This document shows positions 1 to 7,312 of a stretch of DNA of 10,797 bases, piece after piece (the first letter of the stretch is position 1; the number at the start of each line of letters is the position of its first letter). The DNA is from Burkholderiaceae bacterium. GTDB taxonomy: Bacteria > Pseudomonadota > Gammaproteobacteria > Burkholderiales > Burkholderiaceae. Below the pieces are notes generated by a model. That model was not told where the DNA came from and ran no database searches. It saw only the letters and a program-made list of their open reading frames with translations. The DNA lies in NCBI GenBank assembly GCA_017997515.1, contig JAGOEY010000012.1, forward strand, positions 7,690 to 18,486. Reading direction: 5' to 3'. A program made the position numbers and the translations under genes.

Positions 1-625
1 GGTTGGCCAGCTCGCCCGAGCTGGTGAACAACAACAGGCCTTCAGTGTTCAAGTCCAGCCGCCCTACCGACTGCCACTTGCCGTTCTGCAGACGTGGAAG
101 GCGGCGAAACACCGTCGGGCGGTTCTGTGGGTCGTCATGGGTGACCACTTCGCCCACAGGCTTGTGGTAGGCAATCACGCGCGCGGGCGGCGGGTCGATG
201 CGGAAGCGGATCGGCTTGCCGTTGACCTTGACCTGGTCGCCAAACTGCACACGCTGCCCAATGTGGGCGGGCTCGTTGTTGACCGAAATACGCCCCTCCA
301 GAATCAGCTGCTCCATCTCGAGCCGCGAGCCCAGCCCCGCCTGCGCCAGCACCTTGTGCAGCTTGGGCGACTCGACCTGGGGCTGCAGCACACGTTTGGC
401 CGGCACAAGGTCCGCCCCCTCTTCTTCGGTGTCGAAACGACCCGAAACAATGTCTTCAAAGCGGTCGGCCAGCGCCGGGGCTTCGGCAGCGGCTTCGCCG
501 GGCTGCACATCAACCACTACGTTATTGATAGCTGATTGCGCCCGCCCCTCCTGCGCTGAAGCCTTTTTTTCTTCATGAAATTCCGCATCGGACGGTTCGT
601 TGGACTCTGGTGTGGGCTGGTTCAT
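1..625 (-). CDS. rluB: 23S rRNA pseudouridine synthase RluB, N-terminal part (cut by left edge)
   Basis: This is an RsuA/RluB-family enzyme that isomerises a uridine in 23S rRNA (position 2605 in E. coli, known for RluB). The 208 residues in the window begin with a poorly conserved, acidic, Ala/Glu-rich leader (about residues 1-85). An S4 RNA-binding domain follows (about 87-135, beginning [16 protein letters not shown]), then the start of the catalytic domain, with [19 protein letters not shown] and the family signature [14 protein letters not shown], whose Asp191 is the catalytic nucleophile. The rest of the catalytic domain lies beyond base 1. The ATG at 625 overlaps the stop of scpB in the sequence ATGA, so the two are probably translationally coupled. 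RluB rather than RsuA/RluE/RluF is favoured by the VVTxxDPxxRPTVF and GELAN stretches. The family is certain; the subfamily is likely. Confidence 0.93.
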   Translation of the reverse strand, partial: MNQPTPESNEPSDAEFHEEKKASAQEGRAQSAINNVVVDVQPGEAAAEAPALADRFEDIVSGRFDTEEEGADLVPAKRVLQPQVESPKLHKVLAQAGLGSRLEMEQLILEGRISVNNEPAHIGQRVQFGDQVKVNGKPIRFRIDPPPARVIAYHKPVGEVVTHDDPQNRPTVFRRLPRLQNGKWQSVGRLDLNTEGLLLFTSSGELAN

Positions 626-1350
626 GCGGGGCTCCCGGGGGGCAAAATTTCTTCATCGGGTGGTGCCACATCAGGGGCTACCACGCTTGCATCAGACGGA
701 TCACCCGCCTGTGCCAATTCAACTAACTCAACAGACTCAACTTCAACCGGCACGGCTGGTTTTTCTTCGTCCATGGCCAAACCGGCTTGCGCCGGGTCGT
801 GCAGCGGCTCCAGCCCTTCCAACACACTCAACTGCTGCTCGGGGCTGACCGACACAGGCAACTGGTCGAGTGAATGGATCCCCAGATCGTCCAGAAACTG
901 CCGCGTGGTGGCGAACAGGGAAGGACGGCCCACGGTTTCGCGGTGGCCGATCACCTCGACCCAGCCCCGGTCCTCGAGTTGTTTGAGCACCAGGCTGTTG
1001 ACGGTGACGCCACGGATGTCTTCGATGTCACCCCGTGTCACCGGCTGGCGGTAGGCAATGATGGCCAAGGTTTCGAGTGCGGCACGGGTGTAGCGCGGGG
1101 GTTTCTCGGGGTGCAGGCGGTCCAGGTAGTCGCGCATTTCCGGGCGGCTCTGGAACCGCCAGCCACTGGCGACCTGCACCAGCTCCACACCACGCTGCGC
1201 CCATTGCTGCTGCAGGTCTTGCAGCAGGGTCTTGATGGTGTCGGCACCGAGTTCATCCTGAAACAGCACCCGCAGTTCACGCACCGGCAAAGGTTGCTGC
1301 GAACAGATCAAGGCGGTTTCGAGGATGCGTGTGGCATCCGTCGTATTCAT
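622..1350 (-). CDS. scpB: Segregation and condensation protein B (ScpB)
   Basis: ScpB is the winged-helix (kite) subunit that, with ScpA, binds SMC and helps compact and segregate the chromosome in the cytoplasm. The 242-residue product has two winged-helix regions. The diagnostic block is about residues 83-150: [20 protein letters not shown], then [16 protein letters not shown], and [20 protein letters not shown]. Residues about 171-242 are a Pro/Glu/Val-rich acidic tail with no recognisable fold, so the protein is longer than the minimal ScpB. The ATG at 1350 is chosen because the conserved N-terminal helix starts directly after it; no good Shine-Dalgarno sequence precedes it. The gene ends in an ATGA overlap with rluB, an association of scpB with an rRNA pseudouridine synthase gene that is common in bacteria. 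scpA is not in the window. Confidence 0.95.
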   Translation of the reverse strand: MNTTDATRILETALICSQQPLPVRELRVLFQDELGADTIKTLLQDLQQQWAQRGVELVQVASGWRFQSRPEMRDYLDRLHPEKPPRYTRAALETLAIIAYRQPVTRGDIEDIRGVTVNSLVLKQLEDRGWVEVIGHRETVGRPSLFATTRQFLDDLGIHSLDQLPVSVSPEQQLSVLEGLEPLHDPAQAGLAMDEEKPAVPVEVESVELVELAQAGDPSDASVVAPDVAPPDEEILPPGSPA

Positions 1351-1536
1351 GGTCTGTGGTTCCGGGACAAGGCACGGCAGCGGTGAACCGGTGCGGTGCG
1401 AAAAATCAGGAAAAGGACATCGGGAGAGATTCCGGGCGGGATCATCCAGGGCGACCGGGGCTCACGCGGAGCGCGCCGGTGGCGGCGCGGGGCCAAGTGG
1501 GCCACAGCGCAGGCCCTGGTGTTGCAACCAGAACCG
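1351..1536. other. Gene-free GC-rich gap between rluD and scpB
   Basis: No reading frame here looks like a protein: frames on both strands are short or are extensions of shadow frames. The main structure is a GC hairpin at 1472-1489 (arms CGCGCCG and CGGCGCG, 4-base loop) with no T-run on either side, so it is not a classical intrinsic terminator. On the minus strand it lies after rluD and before scpB. A leader or promoter for scpB must lie in this gap if scpB is not read through from rluD, but no convincing -35/-10 pair was seen. Confidence 0.5.
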
Positions 1537-2511
1537 TCAGGTGCGATTGTAACGCAGGCCCCAGTTTTCCAAGGCTGCCGTCATATCGGGCGGCAAGGGG
1601 GCATAAAACTCCAGCGCCGCCTGGGTGAACGGGTGTTCAAACGCCAGCCGGAACGCATGCAGGGCCTGCCGCTCCATACCCGCCACGGCGTGGCCGCCAT
1701 ACAAGGTGTCGCCCACCAGCGCATGGCCGATGGACGCCATGTGCACACGGATCTGGTGGGTGCGCCCGGTTTGCAGCGTGCACTGCACCCAACAGCCTTT
1801 GTCTGCGTTGCCCAGCAGCGTAAAGCGCGTGCTGGCCGTTTTGCCGGCCTGGTGCGTCAGGTCCACCACCGCCATGCGCAGGCGGTTGCGCGGGTCACGC
1901 CCCACGGCGGCCTCCACCTGCCGCTGACGCGGCCCGGTCCATGCGTGGTGCGCCAGCGCGAGGTACTGGCGGCTGACGTCACGGGCGGCAATCATTTCCA
2001 CCAGCGCATCCATGGCCGCACGCGTGCGGGCCACCACCATCAGGCCACTGGTGTCCTTGTCCAGCCGATGCACGATGCCAGCACGCGGCAGCAGCATGGC
2101 CTTGGGGTCCCGCCCCAACAAACCGTTCAGCAAGGTGCCGCTCCAGTTGCCGGGTGCCGGGTGCACCACGAGGCCCGCGGGTTTGTTGACCACCAGCAGA
2201 TGTTCGTCCTCAAACACGACGTCCAGCGCCATCGTTTCAGGCTTGAATGCCTGGCTTTGCGGCGTGGGGCGCAATTCAATGCAGCCTTTGTCCCCTGCAC
2301 GTACCTTCGCGGACGACTTGGTGGCCACCACACCATTCACGGTGACGGCACCCGCCTCGATCAGCTGCTGCAGGTAACTGCGGGAAAACTCGGGCACACC
2401 TGCGGCCAGCGCCTGGTCCAGGCGTGCGCCGTGCTGGGCGACGTCCACACTCCAGTCGCGCAGTTCGGTGTCTTGGCCGGTGTCGGCAGCTTCTTCCGCG
2501 CCGTCCTCCAC
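1537..2511 (-). CDS. rluD: 23S rRNA pseudouridine synthase RluD
   Basis: RluD makes the pseudouridines of 23S rRNA helix 69 (1911/1915/1917 in E. coli) and supports late 50S assembly. From the chosen start the product has 324 residues, close to the 326 of E. coli RluD. It carries an S4 domain (ARLDQALAAGVPEFSRSYLQ), a catalytic domain with HRLDKDTSGLMVVART, in which Asp151 (codon 2061-2059) is the nucleophile, and the late motif TGRTHQIRVHMASIGH. There is no in-frame ATG near the 5' end. GTG at 2511, TTG at 2529 and TTG at 2562 are all possible. GTG 2511 is preferred because the codons further upstream are AT-rich and rare (one ATA, CGA, AGC) and coincide with a promoter-like box. TTG 2562 is the only candidate with a Shine-Dalgarno-like AGG. 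The gene is divergent from bamD. The function is sure, the start is not. Confidence 0.93.
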   Translation of the reverse strand: MEDGAEEAADTGQDTELRDWSVDVAQHGARLDQALAAGVPEFSRSYLQQLIEAGAVTVNGVVATKSSAKVRAGDKGCIELRPTPQSQAFKPETMALDVVFEDEHLLVVNKPAGLVVHPAPGNWSGTLLNGLLGRDPKAMLLPRAGIVHRLDKDTSGLMVVARTRAAMDALVEMIAARDVSRQYLALAHHAWTGPRQRQVEAAVGRDPRNRLRMAVVDLTHQAGKTASTRFTLLGNADKGCWVQCTLQTGRTHQIRVHMASIGHALVGDTLYGGHAVAGMERQALHAFRLAFEHPFTQAALEFYAPLPPDMTAALENWGLRYNRT

Positions 2512-2538
2512 GGGGTCATGGGACGGCAAGGGGCTCGA

Positions 2539-2544
2539 TATAAT
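2539..2544 (+). promoter_or_regulatory. Probable -10 box of the bamD promoter
   Basis: A perfect TATAAT lies 32 bases before the bamD ATG, which would place the transcript start near 2551 and give a leader of about 26 bases. The region 16-18 bases upstream has no good TTGACA match, so either the -10 is enough or an activator helps. On the minus strand the same spot reads TATATC (2542-2537), a 4-of-6 match that could serve rluD. Confidence 0.55.
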
Positions 2545-2576
2545 GGATTTGCTTCGCTTCAAGAAAGTTGCCTGTG

Positions 2577-3383
2577 ATGTTTCGAGCCAAATTATCGGTT
2601 GTGTCTGCCCTTTCCGCGGCAGGCTTCGCAGTGCTGCTTGCGGGCTGCTCAACCACCGAGGTAGACAAGACGGTGGGCTGGAGCCCCAACAAGATATATG
2701 CAGAAGCCAAGGACGAAATGTCCAGTGGTGCCTTTGACAAGGCCGTTCCCCTGTTCGAAAAACTCGAAGGCCGCGCTGCAGGCACTCCGCTGGCGCAACA
2801 GGCCCAGCTGGACAAGGCCTATGCGCAGTACAAGAACAACGAACAGGTCCAGGCGATTGCCACGCTGGACCGTTTCATTAAGCTGCACCCTGCCAGCCCG
2901 GCGCTGGACTATGCGCTGTACCTCAAAGGCCTCGTCAGCTTCAACGACAACCTGGGGCTGCTCTCTGGCCTGTCGCGCCAGGATTTGTCGGAACGTGACC
3001 AGAAAGCCGCCAAGGATTCATTTGAGGCCTTCCGCGAGCTGACAACCCGCTTCCCGGACTCCAAGTACGCCCCCGATGCGCGCCAGCGCATGACCCACAT
3101 CGTCAACTCACTCGCACAGTATGAAGTGCATGTGGCACGTTATTACTACTCGCGTGGTGCCTATGTGGCAGCCATCAACCGCGCCCAAACGGCGCTGAAC
3201 GATTACCGCGACGTGCCCGCACTGGAAGAAGCCATCTACATCCTCATGCGTTCGTACGATGCGCTGGGTATGGAAAAACTGCGCGACGATGCCCGCCGCG
3301 TGATGGAGTCCAGCTACCCCAAGAGTGACTACCTGGTCCAGGGCTTCAAGGCCAAGTCGGATCCATGGTGGAAGATGTGGTGA
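2577..3383 (+). CDS. bamD: Outer membrane protein assembly factor BamD (lipoprotein)
   Basis: BamD is the essential lipoprotein of the BAM complex; it sits on the periplasmic face of the outer membrane and works with BamA to insert beta-barrel proteins. The 268-residue product has a lipoprotein signal peptide with lipobox LLAGC, so Cys24 should be lipidated. The mature part is a chain of tetratricopeptide-like helical repeats (IYAEAKDEMSSGAFDKAVPL, then AQLDKAYAQYKNNEQVQAIA, then YYYSRGAYVAAINRAQTALN), ending in the short C-terminus KSDPWWKMW. ATG 2577 is used because it gives a normal signal peptide; the in-frame TTG 2568 would only add three residues. The gene is divergent from rluD and convergent with the yoaA-like gene, whose last codons overlap its 3' end by 38 bp. 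Confidence 0.95.
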   Translation: MFRAKLSVVSALSAAGFAVLLAGCSTTEVDKTVGWSPNKIYAEAKDEMSSGAFDKAVPLFEKLEGRAAGTPLAQQAQLDKAYAQYKNNEQVQAIATLDRFIKLHPASPALDYALYLKGLVSFNDNLGLLSGLSRQDLSERDQKAAKDSFEAFRELTTRFPDSKYAPDARQRMTHIVNSLAQYEVHVARYYYSRGAYVAAINRAQTALNDYRDVPALEEAIYILMRSYDALGMEKLRDDARRVMESSYPKSDYLVQGFKAKSDPWWKMW

Positions 3384-5454
3384 GTGGGCTGGTGGAGGCT
3401 GATGAGGCTGCCAACGTGGCCAACATCTCGCCAAACTCGGCCTCTGTTTTTAACACCCGCATAGGTGGCAAGGACGCCAGAAGGCGTTTGCCGTAACCCA
3501 TCGCCGTCAGGCGGGTGTCTCCAATCACCAGCACCCCCCGGTCGGTTTCGCTGCGGATCAGTCGCCCGGCACCCTGCTTGAGCGCCACAGCCGCTTCCGG
3601 CATGGAATAGGCAGAAAAAGCACTTCGCCCTTCCCGCTCCACACGCTGGGACCGTGCCTCCACCAGGGGATCGTTCGGCGGCGGGAATGGCAGCTTGTCG
3701 ATCACCACCATCTGCAAGGCGTCACCGGGCACGTCAACCCCCTCCCAGAACGACACCGACGCCACAAGGATGCAGCCAGGCCGCCCTTGAATGCCTGCAT
3801 CACGGAACTGCTCGAGCAAACGGCGCTTCGGGCTTTGGCCCTGCACCAGTATGCGGATGTGCTCAGAGCTTTCAAAATGGGCGCTCAGGCTGTCCCCAAT
3901 CAGCCGCAAGGCACGCAGGCTGGTGGTCAGCATCAAGGTTCGCCCACCAATCTGCTCGGCGGCGCTGGCCACCAGCCTGGCCAGCTGTTCACTGTGCTGG
4001 GGGTCTGCCGGTTTGGGCAGGTGTGTGGGCACATACAGCGCTGCCTGGCTGGCATAGTCAAACGGGCTGTGCACCCGCAGAATGCGGGCGTCCTGCAAAC
4101 CACAGGGGTCGGTAAACCAGCTGAGTTTGGCGTCCGACCCCAATGTGGCCGACGTAAAGATCCAGGAACGGTGCATCGGCTGCACGGGCTCCGACGCAAT
4201 ACCCTCCGCATCCTCGGCACTGCCGGAAGGCACTTTGAGCAAACGTGTTTTCACGGCCTCGGCAATGTCGAGTGGCGACTCGACCAGCCGCAACTGTGTG
4301 CCCACGTCCACCCACCGCACAGCCGTGCCACTGCAGGCCGCGGCAAAACGGGCGCTCCGGTCGGCAAGCTCCACAGCGCGTTCGTGCAGGCGACCAAAAT
4401 CAGGGGCCATTTCACTCACCGTGTCGAGTGCCCGCATGGCCTCTTCACACGCGGTGTGTACAGTGTGTAATGCGCCGGACCACTCGGCGCCGTCCACCCC
4501 TTCGGGGCTGCCATCCGTCCAGCGCAGCTTGGCGCCGGGCCACGACTGGCCCACCACCAGCCGCAGGTCACGCGCTGCCCGCTCCAGGTCAGAGGCCACC
4601 TGCATCCAATCCACCAGCCCACGCGCCAGTTGCAGACCCGCGGCCAACACATCACGCGCAAAGTCGAGCAATTGGCCAGTGGTGAGCTGGGTGCCCAGAA
4701 ACTGCACACCCGTCTCGTTCAGCTGGTGGGCTTCGTCAAACACAACCACCCGCACCGAGGGTAAAAGCTCGGCCACACCGGACTCGCGCACCGCCAAATC
4801 GGCGAAAAAAAGATGATGGTTGACCACCACCACATCCGCCGCCAGCGCGTCCCTGCGCGCCACATTGACGTGGCAGGCCTTGAACTGTGGGCATTGCGCA
4901 CCCAGGCAGTTTTCCCGTGTCGAGGTCACCAGCGGCACCAGCGGTGAGCGCTCGTCCAGATCGGGCAACTCCGCCAGATCTCCTGTGCGGGTAGCCTGCG
5001 ACCAGACTTCAATGGCAGCAAGGGTGCCCAAGGCGGCCCGGCCCTCCACACCCCCATCGTGCCGCGCCAGCGCAAGCCGGTGCAAGCAGAGATAACTGCC
5101 ACGCCCTTTTAACAAGGCCGTACGCACCGGCACACCCAAGGCCGTCGTCAAACGCGGCAGATCGCGCCCAAACAACTGGTCTTGCAAGGTTTTGGTGGCG
5201 GTGGACAGCAACACCTTTTCGCCACTCAGCAAGGCGGGCACCAGGTAGGCGAATGTTTTGCCCACACCCGTCCCCGCTTCGACCACCAGCACGCCACCCT
5301 GCGCGATGGTCTCGGCAACCGCCAGCGCCATGTCGGTCTGCCCTTGCCGTGGCAGGAAGTTCTGCACGGTGCGCGACAAAACACCGCCATTGGCAAAAAC
5401 ACCTTGCACAAGCGTGGGCAGACTCCCCACCAGACCCTCTGCAGAACCGTTCAT
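3346..5454 (-). CDS. yoaA: Fe-S cluster DNA helicase of the DinG/XPD family, YoaA type
   Basis: This is a superfamily 2 ATP-dependent 5'-3' DNA helicase linked to repair of stalled replication (known for YoaA/DinG). In the 702 residues one sees Q-motif-like RQGQTDMALAV near 36-46, Walker A EAGTGVGKT (59-67), four cysteines that fit a 4Fe-4S cluster (Cys123, Cys183, Cys188, Cys194), VVVNHHLFFADL (209-220), DEAH (240-243), SWIFTSATL (430-438), FWEGVDVPGD (569-578), and motif VI QGAGRLIR (627-634). The motifs NCLGAQCP, SPFDYASQA, VVIDKLPF and YGKRLLASLPP follow E. coli YoaA more closely than DinG, so YoaA is preferred. The ATG at 5454 has no clear ribosome-binding site. The last roughly 12 residues (LTTSSTMDPTWP) are low complexity and are encoded opposite the end of bamD. 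The family is sure; the symbol is probable. Confidence 0.88.
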   Translation of the reverse strand: MNGSAEGLVGSLPTLVQGVFANGGVLSRTVQNFLPRQGQTDMALAVAETIAQGGVLVVEAGTGVGKTFAYLVPALLSGEKVLLSTATKTLQDQLFGRDLPRLTTALGVPVRTALLKGRGSYLCLHRLALARHDGGVEGRAALGTLAAIEVWSQATRTGDLAELPDLDERSPLVPLVTSTRENCLGAQCPQFKACHVNVARRDALAADVVVVNHHLFFADLAVRESGVAELLPSVRVVVFDEAHQLNETGVQFLGTQLTTGQLLDFARDVLAAGLQLARGLVDWMQVASDLERAARDLRLVVGQSWPGAKLRWTDGSPEGVDGAEWSGALHTVHTACEEAMRALDTVSEMAPDFGRLHERAVELADRSARFAAACSGTAVRWVDVGTQLRLVESPLDIAEAVKTRLLKVPSGSAEDAEGIASEPVQPMHRSWIFTSATLGSDAKLSWFTDPCGLQDARILRVHSPFDYASQAALYVPTHLPKPADPQHSEQLARLVASAAEQIGGRTLMLTTSLRALRLIGDSLSAHFESSEHIRILVQGQSPKRRLLEQFRDAGIQGRPGCILVASVSFWEGVDVPGDALQMVVIDKLPFPPPNDPLVEARSQRVEREGRSAFSAYSMPEAAVALKQGAGRLIRSETDRGVLVIGDTRLTAMGYGKRLLASLPPMRVLKTEAEFGEMLATLAASSASTSPLTTSSTMDPTWP

Positions 5455-5512
5455 GCCAGGCGGCTGTCAGAAAGTGGGAGCGCGCGCTGCGGGGCCCGGG
5501 GGCAGGAGGCCA

Positions 5513-5716
5513 TCATGCGGGCTCGTTGGGAGACAGGCTCATTTCCAGCCGCGAAATCTGGTCACGCAGGGCAAGGCGGCGCTTTTTTAAACGCTTGAGG
5601 GCCAGTTCATCCAGGGGAAGCACATGGGCCGTCTGGTCGATCAGTGCGTCCAGGTCGGCATGTTCCATGCGCAAGGCGATCAGGTGGCGTTCAGGGGATT
5701 GAAGATTGGATTGCAC
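5513..5716 (-). CDS. Small DUF465/YdcH-family helical protein
   Basis: A 67-residue product of the DUF465 (YdcH) family, whose role is unknown. The sequence shows the family pattern: SPERHLIALRMEHADLDALI, then a short linker, then LDELALKRLKKRRLALRDQI and SRLEMSLSPNEPA, which fits two antiparallel helices with a basic second helix. GTG 5716 is chosen over ATG 5668 because the conserved helix starts before the ATG; starting at 5668 would give 51 residues and cut into it. The frame stays open much further upstream, but that part lies antisense to the phosphatase gene and does not look like protein. It precedes the yoaA-like gene on the same strand by 58 bases, so the two may share a transcript. 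Family call likely; function not inferred. Confidence 0.75.
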   Translation of the reverse strand: MQSNLQSPERHLIALRMEHADLDALIDQTAHVLPLDELALKRLKKRRLALRDQISRLEMSLSPNEPA

Positions 5717-5754
5717 TAGGTATGCCGATGCGATGTGGGGTCTCGCGTATTGGC

Positions 5755-5784
5755 TTGATAATACGTGCACAACAGGTTTATTGC
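5755..5784 (+). promoter_or_regulatory. Weak candidate promoter for the PP2C phosphatase gene
   Basis: The intergenic region 5717-5827 separates two divergent genes and must hold their control signals. On the plus strand TTGATA (5755-5760, 5 of 6 to the -35 consensus) is followed after 18 bases by TATTGC (3 of 6 to the -10). An alternative reading takes GATAAT (5757-5762) as a -10 with no good -35. Neither is strong. No clear operator or inverted repeat was seen here. Confidence 0.25.
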
Positions 5785-5827
5785 TGCTGCATCCGACTGA
5801 AAACTCCGGCATTCCCATCCCATCAGC

Positions 5828-6631
5828 ATGACAAAAGGCTACCGCATCACAGCGTCCACCGGCATCCACAAGGGTGACCGGGACTACCAGCAGGACCAGG
5901 TGGCTCTGTTGAGCCATGCCCGTGTCAACGGTTGTATATTGGGTGTCGTCGCTGATGGCATGGGGGGCCGCAGCGGAGGACGCAAGGCATCCGACCAGGT
6001 GATGCTGACCTCGCGCCAATTGTTTGAGAGGTTTGACCCCAGCATCGACAATGGCGCGCAGTTGCTTTTGCAGATCGTGCAGGAAGCCCACATGGTGATT
6101 CGCTTGACGGCAATCTCCAGCGAGCAGGAGCCCCACAGCACCATTGCCGCGTTCCTCATCATGCCTTCGGGTGAATGCCACTGGGCCCATGCCGGGGACT
6201 CGCGGGTCTACCATTTCAACGCGGGGCGTTTACAACGGCGCACACAAGACCATTCGTACGTTCAAGCACTGGTGGACCGTGGCGAAATCACGGAAGAAGA
6301 AGCCAACCGGCACCCCAAATCCAACATCCTGCTGGGCTGCCTGGGCACCGAGCGCGACCCGCCGACTGGAGTTTTCCGCACGCCTGAAATCCAGGCCAAC
6401 GACGTGTTTATGGCCTGCAGCGATGGCCTGTGGCACTACTTCCAGGAAAATGAACTGGGGGCCGTGCTGGCCGCATTGCCACCGCGTGAAGCCACTGAAT
6501 TCCTGATCGACAAGGCCAGGACACGTGCCAAGGGTGGCGGCGACAACCTGTCGCTGGTGATTGTGAAGCTGCAGTCTCTCGAGCCGGGAGCCGTGGTGCC
6601 GGAGCTTCCCACCATGCCCGGCTCTCTCTGA
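5828..6631 (+). CDS. PP2C-family Ser/Thr protein phosphatase (Stp/PrpC-like)
   Basis: A 267-residue cytoplasmic metal-dependent phosphatase that removes phosphate from Ser/Thr of target proteins. All core PP2C motifs are present: RDYQQDQ (18-24, metal-ligand Asp23), VVADGMGG (40-47, Asp43/Gly44), HAGDSRVY (121-128), QDHSYVQALVDRGEIT (140-155), NILLGCLG (166-173), ACSDGLW (196-202, Asp199) and GGGDNLSLVIV (236-246, Asp239). The first motif has Gln where the bacterial family usually has Asn (RxxNQD). The final 20 residues are Pro-rich and outside the fold. No transmembrane segment or fused sensor domain is present. The ATG at 5828 follows the sequence CATCCCATCAGC, with no Shine-Dalgarno sequence. 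The gene stands alone on this strand, with no kinase beside it, so its target cannot be inferred. Family assignment is firm. Confidence 0.92.
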   Translation: MTKGYRITASTGIHKGDRDYQQDQVALLSHARVNGCILGVVADGMGGRSGGRKASDQVMLTSRQLFERFDPSIDNGAQLLLQIVQEAHMVIRLTAISSEQEPHSTIAAFLIMPSGECHWAHAGDSRVYHFNAGRLQRRTQDHSYVQALVDRGEITEEEANRHPKSNILLGCLGTERDPPTGVFRTPEIQANDVFMACSDGLWHYFQENELGAVLAALPPREATEFLIDKARTRAKGGGDNLSLVIVKLQSLEPGAVVPELPTMPGSL

Positions 6632-6679
6632 ACAGGCTCCCTCACAACAGAATGGTCGCTTGAGCCCTGTTTGTTATTT
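6631..6679 (+). terminator. Possible terminator after the PP2C gene
   Basis: Starting at the last base of the stop codon, AACAGG-CTC (6631-6639) can pair with GAGCCCTGTT (6662-6671), with one bulged C and a 22-base loop. The T-rich TTTGTTATTT follows. The bulge and large loop make it weak. It sits between convergent genes, and the T-run is on the plus side only. Confidence 0.4.
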
Positions 6680-7312
6680 GCCGGGCTCGGGCAGCGGTTG
6701 ACCTGCCGATTTCTTGTTTTGGGCGGCCCTGTCGGCGCTGCTTTTCTGGCGTTGTGCGGCCTCTTGCTGTTTGGCCTCGTACTGTTTCTGCTTGGAGGCC
6801 TCGGCTGCGACCTTGCTGGCATGCTGGGCCTGCTTTTGTGCATTGTCTGCTTGCCGCCGGGCACCCGCATCCTGTGCACGGGCGGCATCGGCAGCCGCGC
6901 TGGCAGCTGACCGTGGCACCTTGGCCACAGCAGGTGCCTTGGGTGTGTTTTGCACATCCTGCAGCTTCTGCGCCTGCGCGGCTTTGCGGTCTTCCACACC
7001 CTGCAGGGCCGCTTCAGCCCGCTCTTTGCGCTCGGCATCGTTCAGCAGCAACTCTTGGCGTTTGAGATCGGCCAGCGCGGTACGGCGCTTGGCGCGGATG
7101 TCGGCCAGGCAGGAATTAACCACAAATTTCTGGTAACACGCGGCCTCTTCCGTGGCCACGTTTTTCTGCACAAGTGCGCGCTCTGCATTGATACGTTCGT
7201 GTTCGGCTTTGCGTTGCAACGCCACAGCACTGGTTCCTGCGTCCACCGCCTGGGCATAGGCACCCGTGGCAGACAACACACACACCACCAGAATCCACAC
7301 GTGTTTCATCAT
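6674..7312 (-). CDS. Secreted Ala/Gln/Lys-rich coiled-coil protein, function unknown
   Basis: A 212-residue protein that I do not recognise by name. It starts with a clear signal peptide (MMKHVWILVVCVLSATGAYA, likely cut after Ala20 before QA), so it should be periplasmic. Residues about 30-110 are charged and helical. They contain two cysteines nine apart (Cys59 and Cys68, in ACYQKFVVNSCLADIRAKRR) that could form a disulfide, followed by LADLKRQELLLNDAERKERA. Residues about 110-205 are low complexity, rich in Ala, Gln and Lys, and probably coiled coil or disordered. Such CYxxFxVNxCL proteins seem familiar from Burkholderiales, but this is from memory. The start overlaps the zapE stop by ATGA; a second ATG at 7309 is equally possible. 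Co-translation with zapE hints at an envelope or division link but does not show one. Confidence 0.8.
   Translation of the reverse strand: MMKHVWILVVCVLSATGAYAQAVDAGTSAVALQRKAEHERINAERALVQKNVATEEAACYQKFVVNSCLADIRAKRRTALADLKRQELLLNDAERKERAEAALQGVEDRKAAQAQKLQDVQNTPKAPAVAKVPRSAASAAADAARAQDAGARRQADNAQKQAQHASKVAAEASKQKQYEAKQQEAAQRQKSSADRAAQNKKSAGQPLPEPGK

Noticed and set aside
1472..1489. GC hairpin after rluD as an intrinsic terminator
   Set aside because: The stem is good but no T-run follows on either strand, and it is about 50 bases past the rluD stop in a GC-rich region where such stems arise easily.
1351..1536. A remnant of pgeF, often found after rluD
   Set aside because: All three minus-strand frames were read by eye; none shows PgeF motifs, and there are stop codons soon after the rluD end.
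1396..2577. 393-codon open frame on the plus strand, antisense to rluD
   Set aside because: It mirrors rluD, is rich in His, Gln and Arg as expected from the complement of GC-rich codons, and has no recognisable domain.
3346..5454. The helicase as a defence or phage DinG homologue
   Set aside because: The cluster cysteines and motifs follow chromosomal YoaA, and the neighbours are core genes, so a housekeeping repair role is simpler.
5717..6214. Upstream extension of the DUF465 frame to 233 codons
   Set aside because: The extra part lies opposite the PP2C gene and has no family similarity; the DUF465 fold starts only near 5716.
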